Of a stretch of 64,000 nucleotides of DNA, positions 1-12,700 are shown in pieces. Every line of letters starts with the position of its first letter. Within the stretch, counting starts at the first letter, position 1. Under the pieces are notes generated by a model. It ran no database searches and was not told the DNA's origin. It saw only the letters and a list, made by a program, of their open reading frames with translations. Origin of the DNA: Lepidurus packardi (Eukaryota; Arthropoda; Branchiopoda; Notostraca; Triopsidae); assembly GCA_023053545.1 (NCBI GenBank), contig JAKZAN010000007.1:8184001-8248000 (forward strand), written 5' to 3'. The translations under genes were made by a program, and so were the position numbers.

Positions 1-1799
1 GTAGTCGACTTATGTTTGCCGGTTCAGTACCGTAAGATGCCTATGCAATGCAATAGAGAGGACAGAAGTCGTTAGAATAAATAGATAATTAAATAAAAGA
101 AAATTATATACCAGGCAAGGGCCACAAGCACCAAGCGTTATGGGAGAGTTAGTTTTGCTTAAGTAGCTGGAACCTCTCAAATCATAAAACATCATTCGTC
201 CAAGGCCTGTTCCCATGGTTATTAGATCAGCGGAGAAAGAGAGAGATCGTACACCTTTCGAGTAAAGAAATCAAAACTATTAGTGTGATCTTTAAGGAGT
301 AAAAGACGCTCTTACTGCTACTCGGATATAACGAAGGTATATGCCGGACATCTTGCATGGTTCGTCCATCGAAAAGCATGACGTGTGATCGAGAACCAGC
401 AGCATATAGGTTTAATTCCGGCTGATAGGCTAAGCAAACGTTCTCCGTATTATGTGGCAATCGTTTGGACATGGTCTAAGAGTTAAACCTTGAGACACCA
501 ATCGAATAAAGTTAGCGATTTTCCACTTGTCTAAAGCTCCGGACGTCAAAAACGTGTACGAAACCATCGAGTGATAAAGCTGCTAATTCTTCCATATTTT
601 TATTGTATGCCAAAGCTCGAACTTTCTCAGCTGACTTGCACAGTTTAACCAAATACGGCTTTATGACGGGCAAAGTGTCTGTCCGAGCTGCAAAGAAAAA
701 GCAAAGGGTATTGAGTTACAAGATAACGAAAGCACAAAAACGTAACAAGTTGTTACTTACATTTCTCTTCGCGAACTCTCCAGAGAGCAACTTTGGAATC
801 GCGCGATCCAGAAACGAGAAACTCATCGTCTAACCAGACAAGGTCAAATATATAGTCTTCATGTGCACCCTTTTAGGAACAGTATGGAAGCTTTGTAGAA
901 CTAGAGATTAATTCCAAGTTTCACACATGTACCTCTCCCACGCAATATGGCGTAAACGAAGGCACTTCGTAAATAGCAATGTCATTAGAATTCCTGGCCC
1001 CAGTTGCCATTAAGGTATTTGAGGGATTATACGCTAGACTGTGAATGCCACCAGGTTGAGGCAAGGGATGACTGGAAGTCGGTAGCGTAGGAATAGTGTG
1101 GAGCATGTTTTTATTGAGATCATAAATACACAACTACAGAAACATAAATTAAAAAGGTTACAAAGACTGACTTTATTCCTAGTCTTTTACCGTAATTTTA
1201 TTACCTGATTACATTTGGTACCAAACACCACTTGGCTGTCATTTAGCCAACTTGAGCAGAAGATTTTGTTCATACCGTCCATGCGAAGCAACTTCCCATG
1301 TAAGACTTCTTGCAATAAAACATTGCGTACCATGGGATTAGGAGGTAAGGAAATGCTTTCTGTGCGGCTGAGACCCCGTTCTCGAGTCATCATATAATGT
1401 ACGTAATTCGAGGAATAATGTAAGGTACGGACTTTGTCGTCGTCCGAGTCCGATTCCTTGAATCAACAAAGAAATACAAAATTTACCTTGTAAGTTAAAA
1501 GTATGATATTAAAAAGTTCCCAAAGCTTTGCATACATCGTAGTAGATGATCTCTGGTTTCCTCCGGTGACCTTGTGAAAAGGAACGGTATCGAAACGAGC
1601 GACGCCTTGGTTGAATCTCTCTTAGTTCATCATCGTACTCTTGTTCTGGATTTTGTGGGTCTTCCAAAGCAGCAGGTCCGGCATCTTCTCTTAAATCCTG
1701 GTCTATTCTACTAGCATTAGGATCGTTTTTTACTTGATTTTTTATGGATGCAGTGCTGGGCACAGACCCATATACACAAGCTCGGTACACGCGAGCCAT
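1..1799 (-). CDS. DCAF12: DCAF12 (DDB1- and CUL4-associated factor 12), 3' end beyond the window
   Basis: WD40-repeat substrate receptor of CUL4-DDB1 E3 ligases; in mammals it recognises C-terminal degrons. Exons read on the minus strand: 1536-1799, 1205-1456, 933-1133, 761-869, 527-630, 316-475, 112-254 and 1-40 (runs off the edge). All joins keep phase. Seen segments match human DCAF12 in order: KIFCSSWLNDSQVVFGTKCN, GGIHSLAYNPSNTLMATG, FLVSGSRDSKVALWRVRE, KVRALAYNKNMEELAALSLD, ENVCLAYQPELNLYAAGSR and LITMGTGLGRMMFYDLRG. The ATG at 1799 sits in a strong Kozak-like context (gcagccATGG) and starts a basic, low-complexity N-terminus as in the human protein (MARVYRA versus MARK). Introns are 51-130 bp. 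The exon 1536-1799 donor (GAT|GTATGC) was chosen because it yields a continuous acidic YYD-ESDSDDD join; this first exon is the least certain part. Confidence 0.9.
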
Positions 1800-1951
1800 G
1801 GCTGCACCAAAGGTTGTTTCGCAGACGGAACACTTTTAAAAAGTAAACAAACACAGCGACGCACTTCGTTATCAATGGATGCTTGTTCGGGAGGGGCTAA
1901 ACTGTGAACCCTGAACCAAACTTTGCTATGATTGGTCTGAGTACGTGACAT
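1742..1951 (-). other. Upstream ORF overlapping the DCAF12 start
   Basis: A 69-codon ATG-initiated frame begins 152 bases upstream of the proposed DCAF12 start and ends 57 bases inside it, in another frame. If the transcript starts above 1951 this would be an overlapping uORF. No homology was recognised. It could instead be chance or lie outside the transcript. Confidence 0.3.
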
Positions 1952-2454
1952 CGTATCTCTTATGCGCTTTAAAACCCTACAACCGCTGTATCTTATGTTT
2001 ACTTTAAAATGCTACTTCTTATTTCCATAAAATGTTAAGAAACTTTTCAATGCCAATAGCTGCCTAAAACAAACTTATATGATCTTACACACACCTTTCA
2101 AATCTAGCAAAAAAATGGTCATCAAGTTTGAATGTACTGTACGTACATATTTTACTGCTCTGTGCTCATCACTAATAGTATTGCTAATAACAAACATGCA
2201 AACCTAGCAAGCTTAAGAATACTGTATTAAACTGCGAATAAAAATAATGCTATCGATATGGTACAAGTTGGGCCATTGTACCGCAAAGTCCACGTTTCGG
2301 TACTTTGTTTCGGGTAACTCTATATCGTTAAATTCTCGGTGAATGATTAGATGTGCTACAAATAGACGTAAAAGTAATACTTCCATTTGACGTTCGAAAT
2401 TGCCGTCTTTTTAATATGTAAGCGAGATTTATTGCGAGTATTTTAGAAAACAAT
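1800..2454. promoter_or_regulatory. Intergenic gap between TRIO 3' end and DCAF12 start
   Basis: 655 bp separate the TRIO stop from the DCAF12 ATG, both on the minus strand. It must hold the DCAF12 promoter and the TRIO 3' UTR. No TATA box at a convincing distance was seen and no further gene was found. Confidence 0.4.
2428..2433 (-). terminator. Candidate TRIO poly(A) signal AATAAA
   Basis: The reverse complement of tttatt gives AATAAA 22 bases after the TRIO stop codon. It would make a very short 3' UTR. The motif alone is weak evidence in A+T-rich DNA. Confidence 0.3.
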
Positions 2455-2893
2455 TTAAGATTGAGGATGAGGGGATTTTCTTCTAAAAGAGTTCCGAAAA
2501 TCTTGTATCAAATTTTTTCGAGATCGCGAAGAGCTTCTGCCCTCTTTCGCTTGCTCTTGACCAGTTACGCATTGCGGTTGTTCAATCACACCCATTTTTC
2601 TCTTATCAGCAGAAAGGGACAACCGTCTGGGTGGGACAGGTGGGCGTTTATAAGTTTCTCGCCCTCTATCTTCTACTTTTCTGTCGCCACCAAACCAAGA
2701 AAGTCTTCTATTATTCTTCACAATTTCATCTCCGCCTTGTTTGTTGAAAACAGGTCCTCGTGACAAGAAGGGCGAAGGCATTTTAACAGGTACTGAAGGT
2801 CTCCTTCGTGACAGCGTTGTAACGGAATTCGCGAACGAGAGGTTAGCCAACGAAGGTAGATCCGAGTTCCACGAATCTGTGCTTTGTGGACTC
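2455..2893 (-). CDS. TRIO: TRIO exon 39: unique C-terminal tail
   Basis: The last exon encodes 146 residues after PH2 and a stop. It is rich in Ser, Arg and Pro and contains [17 protein letters not shown], with two overlapping class I/II SH3-ligand-like PxxP cores, plus several R-R-x-S motifs (RRRPSV, NRRLSW, PRRLSL) that resemble basophilic kinase sites. No Ig or kinase domain follows. The acceptor TTGTATAG fits phase 2 of the preceding exon. The tail shows no homology I recognise in human TRIO. Confidence 0.85.
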
Positions 2894-5800
2894 CTATACA
2901 AAAATGTTAATTAAAAGGTCATTGTCCAAAAACAGAACAATTTTCTTACCGCCACCTCGTTAGTGTTTATCACCACCACCTCTCCTGCGATGAAGCCCAA
3001 GAAAATTTCAAGGTGTTTTGTTTCTTAATATCATTCCTGAAATACTTTCCTGAACCTTTTCTTAAATGGTTGTTAGTTTGAGCACAAAAAATGGCGAGGA
3101 CAAATGTATTCACATTTACAGCGCGGTAGTGTACCGATAGCTGAGAAACAAAAAAGCCAAGACAGATAAAACCTGTACAGATGATTGTTAGGAGTAAGTA
3201 GAATAAAACGGATAGGAAAAAAAAAACTGCTCCTGGCTAAACATATTGAAGGCCGTTCATTCTGGAGTATAGCATCATCACCAAGTTTTACCCACTCTTT
3301 CGAGAAAGATTTGCGCTTGCTTATATGACAAATAAAAACTCAAATCAATGAAGGGAGGAATATTAATAAAGCCGGAAAAAAATCAGCTTAATTGCCCCAC
3401 CACGCTTTTTTTCCCTTGACGGTCAGTTAAAAGCTTTGCTTGCTTGCCCATTTGTGAGAATATGAAAACAATGGAGGAGGGGAGGGGAACAACTTACAGT
3501 TCTTTGGTCAGCTTCTGCTGCTGCTGGTAGGCAATGGGAGATTGAATAGCTTTGAGAAAATCTCGCTGAGACTGTAATAAGTGGCGTATTTGTTGCACCC
3601 ATTCATCGCGAGTTTCTTGTGTGAGTCCTTGACACACCAGTGCTACATTAGGATTTCGGGGATCCGTGGAACACACAATAAACTTGGACGGATCGCCGTC
3701 TTCTGCTTCTTCTGCCAGCGCCATTTTGTTGACCTTAAAATCCAATTCAACCTCAATGAAAAAGCAAGTCCAATTCCTTAAACGGTAAAAGCTACCAAAA
3801 ACATTCTTGTCTCAAAAAAGGAGCAAACAAAATCTCGTTTCTAATAAAATTTTTCGTGCCAACATGCGTGAAGTAGAAATTAAGCTTTTAGCCGATCAAT
3901 TTTCAAAAATAGGGTCACGTGACTCTGTGTCGTCACACTACTCGAGAACTCTGTTGACAAGTTCCGAATCATGGAAGTAAACAGTAACCGTGGTAACAAG
4001 TGTTTTAAACCACGCCAAGTTTGTGACGTCATGAAAGTCATGCTTTTGAACTTTAACTTTTGAACTTAACGCATGAACTTTAACTTTTGAACTTTTGAAT
4101 TTAACGCATGCTAATTACTCGTGCAAGTCTACTCACACAAATTTGAAACAGAGTTCATCGTTCTTAGACTAACGTAAATTACAAATTACAAACAAACATT
4201 GAAATCTCCACCTTTGATTCTTGGTGGCTATTCCTTTTCAACAATGAATATCGGATACAGCTGTTTAGCTCCCACTTACTTGCATGTGTGCTTTATAGAT
4301 AAAATCCGGATGTGAATACTGCGTTTTCTTCCGAACAATTTCTGCAAAGATAACTGCTTGTTCGAAAAGAAAAACGTGCCATTCTTTCGCCCGCGAAGTA
4401 AAGGAAACGTGCCCATCGGCTACCATCAAAGGTCCGTGTAATAAAAGCTTGCCTTGTGCAGTAATTTTGCCCTAGATTGCCCCAAAATAAAATTTCATTA
4501 CGTGTATCCCTTTTTTAGCCATAAATAAACTAGCATATTTCGGTCTTTTTTCCCTTTTTTTAACGTGTCTACTTCTACAACGTGAGCTTTCTACTTACAT
4601 CGAATCCCTGTAGTCTTCCTACCATCATCATATCATTGGCAGCTCGAGGCACAACGGTCATGACATGCAAAGCTTCCGTGAGGAGGTCTAATTCAGCTTT
4701 GACGACGGCAGAGCCAGCCTTCTCCGTGTACTTGAGTATATCTCGAAGAATCAGTTGATACTTGGTTATGCGTTGCACGGGCTTGATGAGCAGATCCCCT
4801 AGCGTGAGTCGATGCCCCAAACGCTGACGGATTTCTTCCAAGTAGGTATCTGAGTGCTCGGATACGATGTACTCGGACTTGGCTTTGTTTTGACAGTAGA
4901 CCACATACATGTGCAGTTTACGTTCATAGCGCTTAAATAACACACCCAGTTCAGCAGGCTGATGGACGCATTTTTCTAAGGCTTTTAAAAAGAAACTGTG
5001 CACACAAACAAAATAGAAACAGAGAGAAAAGAACAGAAAACCATGAGATGAGTCATTAGGACGAGTTGTGTTTTCCATCATCAGTTTCGTTCCCCAAATA
5101 GACAAACTTACTCTCGATGCCACTCATAGATTGCTTCGAGGTTCCCAAAAATAATCTTGTCCTTGCCGTCTTTCAGATCTTCGGGAAGAGGCAAATCCGG
5201 GGGCGGATCCCTCATCAGGGCCATATATCCTTCCATGACAAGCCCCAAATCGTGAACATAGTCTCTTTCGGTTTCCAGCAATTCTCGGATCACAAACTCG
5301 CGTTTCTCCAACGCTCGCTCACTTTCACTCGAACTGTCGTTAGGCCCGCAGCCAGCGGCTCCTTCATCCGTCTCCGAGGACGAGGTGTGCGACCGTAAGT
5401 ACGAAGGCGAATTACGACGTGCACTAGCGGGAGGGGGACTAGGGCTGAGATTACGGGCCGGACTCGTGTGCAAAAATGAAGGCGCATTTTTCGGCTCTTT
5501 CTCCTTATCTTTGTCCTCACTCGTCTCAGCATCGTCTGAAACGTTCATTGACTTGTATTGGCGATGGAGAAAGCTTTGTCCAGCTTCACTATGCCTCTCC
5601 TGCACGACGGATAAATAACAAAACAAAAACAATAGAAAAAAACACATTAGTATTGGTCACTTGGGGAGTTTACAGCTAAACTCTCCGAAGAATACGTGCT
5701 CCAAATTACGGACAACGACAACAAAATAACAAAAACAACAACATTCGAAATCAAAGTCAATAGCGTTCTTGGTGTGCAAATGAAACAAGTTCGTGCTCTC

Positions 5801-8800
5801 GAACTAAACCATACTCAACAAACCAAATATAACAGCGTCCAAAACGAAAAAAAAAATAAGACTGTCGAAAGAATATTAAAATGAACTTCGGGTCTCGAAA
5901 AGGTGGAAATTCATTAGCATAAACATGGAGTCATGCCACAGACAGAGTAAAAACGTTCACCATTTTTTCCCGGACGATTTGTTCAATTTCCGCAAGATCC
6001 GCGCCTTCCAATGTGGCACACGAGGACTATATTAAAGGAATTCGAGGATTCAGACAAAACGTCGAAATTTTTTTTCCCGTTAATCACCCATTGCATGCAC
6101 CCACATGTCATGCCATTTTTCTTCCAGTACTCCGATCCGTCATCGCCTTCATTGTTTTCTTCTGGCATACTCGACACAATAAAACTTTACAAACTCCTTA
6201 AAGCAAGGGCCACGAGGGAGATCTGTCACCAGGTCTTAAAGGTCGTTCAATGACTAATAAAAACGAGCTCTACTCAAAACAATGGGCTTTCTTTCCTGTC
6301 GCAGAGGAAAATCAATATCAGACACGGTTGTCCAGGCAGTGGAATGAGCCAGGAACTTCTGCAATCGTCTTGAAACTTGGAGCTCTATTGAACTAGTGCA
6401 ATCCTCGAGCCTTCTTTTCCCGAAAGGGGATTCGCCACATAAACCCTTCTTCTTATATTTCTTCCTTATTAAAAAAAAAATTAAGGGAAAAGTATTCAAC
6501 TTACCCTGTGAGTCAGACTGGAATCTGCGGCATCTCCTAAATTACCCGTCGCAGGCCCTGGTAGGACCGGTCCAGTAGCGTTGGCTGTTAGGCGTGGTTC
6601 GGAAAGAACTTGCATAGGGGGCGGTAACTCTACTTCTTCTTCATCACCGTCTGTCGCGCCCGCCACGATACCTGCGGTGGCTCCGCCGTCCATGGACGGT
6701 GACGTTCGCAGTTCCAAACGATGCTGACTGGACGGCAATGATGACAACAAAGCAGCTTGGCTCTGAATGATGGCTGGGTCCGTAATGTGGGCTGAAGAAG
6801 CATCCGTAGGACTAAGGGCAGCTGCGTTACGGTTCCCCATTTCGGCCGAAGGCGGTAACTACAACCAAAACAGATCAAAATCCAGCTAAAAATAAGTCCC
6901 CTAGCAAGCTTCGAAATCAGTCAAACTAGGAAAAGTTCCGGCATATTTGGCGGGATAGCTAAACGCGTAAAAGTATGAAAAAAAATTTGCGTTTGAATGG
7001 TTTGCACTGCAAAAAAAAAAAAAAAAAAAAAAATTGCAAACAGGAAAGGGACCGATCCACTACGGTAAGTGTAGTGTCTAAGCCAAATAAACACGGCGCA
7101 TGAGGTTTATTAGCGCAAGACGCTTACACCCTGCGTCCCGTGCCAACCTCTTGACCCGATTCACCTTAATGGCCATAATCGTTTACAAACACCTTCCAGT
7201 GAAGACTATTCCGGAGCCTTTTCCTGGAAGTTGCTTTTGAAAATGTGTTTGCTCAGACCGTATTTTGCAATACTTTTTCTCGTTTTTTTACCTTGAATTT
7301 CTTGTCAGAGTAAGATTTTTTGAAAGGTGGTCTGTTGACGTGAGCCACTCCTTCCGAGCTGCTTGAACCAGCAATGGGGGCAGTGGTTGGGCCTTTTTCC
7401 AATTTCCCCTGACTCAATTTCCGGAAACCCGGGAGCCATTTCCGTCTAAGACAAAAGACCCAAATTAGTCGATCAGTCACAAACCAAACTTCCGAACAGG
7501 AACACAACTCGTTCTTCAAAATAATCCCCGGAAAGCGATCCAATTACGGTTATAAGGGCGGAAAATAGCCAACAAAGAGTGAAAAACAGAGAAAAAAAAA
7601 CTCTTACCCGCTAAAAACGCGACGTTTGTTGAGTGGCGAGCTTGCGGTTAGACTTCCAGGAACATTGTTATCACCAACTCCATCTGCAGACACAAAATAG
7701 AACACACCAAAAGGTTTAAAAAAACTTGTCACTCAAAAAGGAAAAAAATCACTTCTTATCATCCCCCATTTCACACCTCCACCCAATAAAACGGGCTGAA
7801 AACATCCAAATCTTATCCTGACTTACTCATGACCTCCACTTTTATCCGACCTGGAAAGGAGCGACGAAGCTTTCTGAAAGATTTCATCACTCCCCTTTTG
7901 GTGGACATTTGTGAAGCTTAAAACACTGATTCCTTAAGTAAAGAACAAAAAAACAAAAAAACGAGTCCAGAAACTACAACACGCAAACACCTTATGGATA
8001 CTTTTAGACGTCTACTGTACGACTAGTTTTATCGTGCAGCCAGCCCCACATAAGGGCGGCTTATCATTCGTGGGAAGGAAGTTCGGTCGGGAGATCATGA
8101 TGTCACAAGACGCTTATCGTCGGAAAAAGCCGGCCCCGTGAAGCACCCCAGGGGGAGATGCATAGTCCCGCACACGTTTTATGCATATCCCTGGTTACTA
8201 ATCTAGCACTAAACTGAGCGCACACACACACATACACACTTTAAGTGATTATGAAGGATTTTCCCCGCACAATTTCCTCATCAATTCGCTATGAAAGCTA
8301 TATATTACTGCGTCCTTTCCTTTTCAAACGTAGTGCTGGACTTCTCCCGAACTGCGAACCACCCCAACAACGTCAAAGGGGGATGAATTTAGCCAAACGC
8401 GGAACACGCTCATGTTGCCAAACAAAACAATAATTCGAACGTTTATATGATCCAAACGAATGCTATAGGTCCAGGGAAAATGGACAAAAACGTCTTTCGC
8501 TGCTTTAAACCAAATAAACATACGAATAAAACCAAAGAAATTGGAACAAAGAAATTCTACGAAATAAAGTATTTTTTTTAAATTTAGCTTGTAAATTTTC
8601 AGCATGACAGCTCGTTTCTTACCGCTTGATCTGATATAAAAAAGCAGCAGGTTTCGAGATCACATCTAGACTGGACTGCGTGCCAACGAACGCAATCAAG
8701 AATTAGGGAGCAGAAGCGAACCCGCATTGAAACAAGGGCATTTCATTTTATTTCATTTATTTTTAAAAAGGAAGAAAGAAAGGTTTTTATAAGGTTGGCA

Positions 8801-9766
8801 ACGCTGGGGCTATTAATGTCAGGATCTTTTGGGTCAGAGCGGAAGGAAGAAAGAGACTGAATATTTTTTTGAGAAAAAAGAATTCGCTGCCAAATACGTG
8901 TACAAGAGAAGCCAAAAAGCTACCGATAATAAGCATAAGGTGTTTGTTTACGTCGGTTTTTGATTAGCATAACATGCAACGCAAAGATTACGTTTTTGTT
9001 TTTCCAAATCCGTATACGGACAACTTGACCATATGATCATATATGGTCAAACAAAGTATGTCAAAAAAGTATGAGATTGCCAAGTAACATAGATACATGT
9101 TTGGCTAGCAACACAGTCCCAACCTGATTGATTTGTCTGGATTGACTGCCGCTGTCCTGCTCTGCAGACGCTCATCACTCTCGATGTGACAGCGTCTTAT
9201 GACACTTTCAATTATCTGAATTGTCGGCTTGTCACGAACCCTTCGCGGAAATGAGAAAAAAACATCAAGAAAATGGAAAGATTACACCACCACACCAGAG
9301 TTTGGACTAAACTCCCTAAACTAGTACTACTAGTACTACTATTAGTACTGCTGCCAACAACTTTCACGTCTTCTTCTCCTGGTTGTCAGAACTGAAAGTA
9401 AAACTTCGTAGCAGCTGCTGGCGACTCGGACTACGGTCCTGAATTTTCTCACTTTTCAACGTGTGTCGGTAAGATTTTTTTTATCGCCTTCCAAGGACTC
9501 TGCCTGCAACCACCTGTGTAAATGAGACCTTTTTTTTTCGTCCGTGCATTCCACATCTCAGCCTCTTGTCTTTCTACTATTCTCTCTCTCTCTCTCCCCA
9601 TCATGGGTCAAATATTGACTAAGCTTTTATATCTAAAAACGTGGAAGAATATCGTCTTCTTCGAAGACGGCCTCAGCTTTGAGCAAAGAAAGCAATCCTA
9701 GCAATGTCGAGAGTCTCCTATATATCCCGCTGCGAAAAGTCGGCCCAGATTCCCATCTGTAACCTC

Positions 9767-9798
<32 letters not shown>

Positions 9799-12700
9799 CA
9801 CTTGTTTTGTTAGACAACGCCTTTTTATCCCCAACACGCAATTCTTGCTTACCTCGTCCCTTTTTAACTTTTTGTACCTTCAAAGTTCTAACACGCTCTC
9901 TTTTAACTGGACTAATATCCAACATACGATACATGAACACGAGCCGAATACGTGTACTACCTTTTCCCACAAAAAAAATAGCGATATGTAAATTCATAAA
10001 TGCAAAAAAGGACTACTGAAAGAACAAACCGGGGTAACGCTATGAATCCCAGTCAAGGAGCGAAAGTTAGTTCGGCTAGGCTCCCGTATACCTTAGTTTA
10101 TTGATGGGAAAGAGTCACAGATGGCACTGATGTTTGTTATTATTTCGCAAAAGCCTTGTGTAAGAAAGTAAGAACTAGACAGCTAATTGCTGGCAAAGTG
10201 TATACGCCTCTTTTGCTTCTGAAAAGTACAGTTTGCTGCACAATGTCCGAAATCAAGTAGTCAAACTTTAGGAACAAAGATTTCTTGATAACGGCTTGTC
10301 AGATTTGAAAGCAAACTAAAAGAAATCTTTTATTAGCAGCTAGTGCACAATCAAGGACAGATTTATAGCTAACGCACTTCTCATAGTTGCAAACTTCATT
10401 TGCACAGTGCTAATTTATTACTCATTTGAAAGAATTGTGCATTGGTTGTGCACTACCTGTTAGCAAGCTCAAGAATTACTCAAAGAATGTTTTCATGAAA
10501 TACACTGGTTTTCTCAAAAAGTTGTTCCGGAATTCCCCATGCTAACTGCCTACACTTGAGCTAAGGTAAACGGAGCACTCTCTTATTATTCATTATTGCG
10601 TCACTGCGCACCCAAAAATGGTATCTGACCCGTCTTATTATTCACTATTGCGTCACTGCGCACCCAAAAATGGTATCTGACCCGTAAATGCTCCTAATTT
10701 GATTAAGAAACTTAACGTTAAATTAAACTAAACTAGATTCTATAATATTAAAAGAAAAATAAGCCGCTAAATTATATATAAATCAAGAGCTTGCGGTACG
10801 AGCCAGCTGTTGTTCGTTTCTTGTGAATCGGATTGGAATAATTCAGGCTCGTCTACTCTTCTGAGCTTTTTTCGTTACTCCGTAACTTTTTACTCTGGAT
10901 AGGGAAGGGGCGGGACTAGTATTAACACGAATATTAGCATAGCTATCGACAATGTCGCTTGTCGGTGTGTGTCTAATTTACTTTGAACCCCAATGTTGAC
11001 CTCCAATGCGAACACGCGTGTCCCTCGCTTTTTTTTCTTTTTTTTTTTTTTTTTTTTTAGCTATTCTAACGTTGCTGTCAAGCCTGGCCTTTCCCGTTTT
11101 GCTCGCACGTACTCATTTACGCCCCATAGGATCGTAATGAGTTTGTCTGATGGCCAAGATCTTATTAGTCTTTTCTCCTTCTCCTTAACCCGGCTCTCCA
11201 AGCACTAGAAGCTTTGGTGGGGGGGGGGAAGGGGGGAGGAGACAGCTATCCATGCCCCGCCGCTGTCATATCGACCCTCCCAAGCTTTGGCCCTTTATAG
11301 AAGCCAGAAAGATGAGATTCAAGGGGAAGGGAGACAAATTTCAGCTTTTTTGTTCTTCAGATCCGACCCCACGATACTTAATTTAGTAACTAATAAACCC
11401 CGGAATGAAGCAATACATGCCTGTTCCTTACAACGACAAAAAACAACAAAAAATACGCAAAAAATACAAAAGAATTGATCAACTCTCAGCCCAACAAGGG
11501 CGCCGTAACCTCATCAATTTCACTAGCCACCGATAAAAGCTGAGCTTATAGGAGTTGCAAGGACAGAAATTACTGCTGCATCAAAAAAAACGACGAGACT
11601 TCTTTCTACCTTTTATATTTGTGTGTTAGGAAGGGGAGGAACACTGGCCGGGCAAAGAAGGGGATCGATAACCCACAACCAGCTTCTTATTTACCTCTTT
11701 TCTCGCGATTCAATTTCCACCCACATCAGACTTGACTCCCAACTTCAGGAGCGGAAAGACCCGCGCACTATGGGATGTTATAGCCGCTTTAAAGGCTTGT
11801 AAGGGATATAGCTGCCCGAGTCAATGTATAATTCCCATCCCCCAAACTTCGGATTGAACTTCAGGTCGTCACTTCTTACCAGCGACGTTTTTCTCTTCTT
11901 TCTTCTTCTCTTCTCGGTGCGTGTTACATACGTGTGAAGAATCTTCCCCAAATCGTATAGATCTGGCTCACTAACAAGGCACCAATAGCTATAGGACAGA
12001 CACTTTCGTTGTTTGGTGGGTAAACTTCGTTGTTTTGACACCTTGGAGCTCGTAAAGTTAAGAGGGATTACGCCCCGAGACGCTCTATAAAAGCTCGGGC
12101 AGGTAAAGTTAAAATCTTAAAACAGAAAAGACACGGTGCCAACGCGTTTTACGTCTTTGGCAGACGAATCCCTCCGTATTCAACAATCGCGTTGAATTGC
12201 TTTTACGCCCCACACTTCTTTTTTTCCACGGTCCAGGATCTTCCTGCCCAAACTCTCTTCAGCGATGTAAAATAGGTGGCTTTTAAATAAGAAAGCTTAA
12301 ATAAGAAAGACAAACTGGGTTCCAAGAGTTTTTGGCAATCGCTACTTAATCAGCAGAACAGGATAGACACTTATGGGGTTAGGGTCGTTTTTCTGGCGGT
12401 GCAAGACGGGTAGACCGCCGCTAACCGAGTAGTGCAGAACGCCACGCCACGACCACGATCCGACTGTTCTGCGAAGAAATGCAGCGCGTCCTGGATCCTG
12501 ATCTGGTCCTGGAGCTCCGCGCCGGTTGGCATTGCAATAAGCAAAGAACTTTTTACGAGTTTGGGAATTCCAGCTGAGGAACACAAGCGAGAGGAAACGG
12601 CGTCAAAGCCAGTCTTGCTAAACTTGCAGGAGTAGCTTAAAAACACTGCGGGGTTGTTTTCACACAAGGAAAAGAGGCACCGTCAACTTCCCACCCCCTT

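Noticed and set aside
9300-9345. ctagtactactagtactact run as a regulatory array
   Set aside because: Simple trinucleotide-like repeat without further support.
12342-12667. Overlapping frames in a G+C-richer patch of the TRIO intron
   Set aside because: Three frames on both strands are open over the same bases and none shows a family match; probably compositional.
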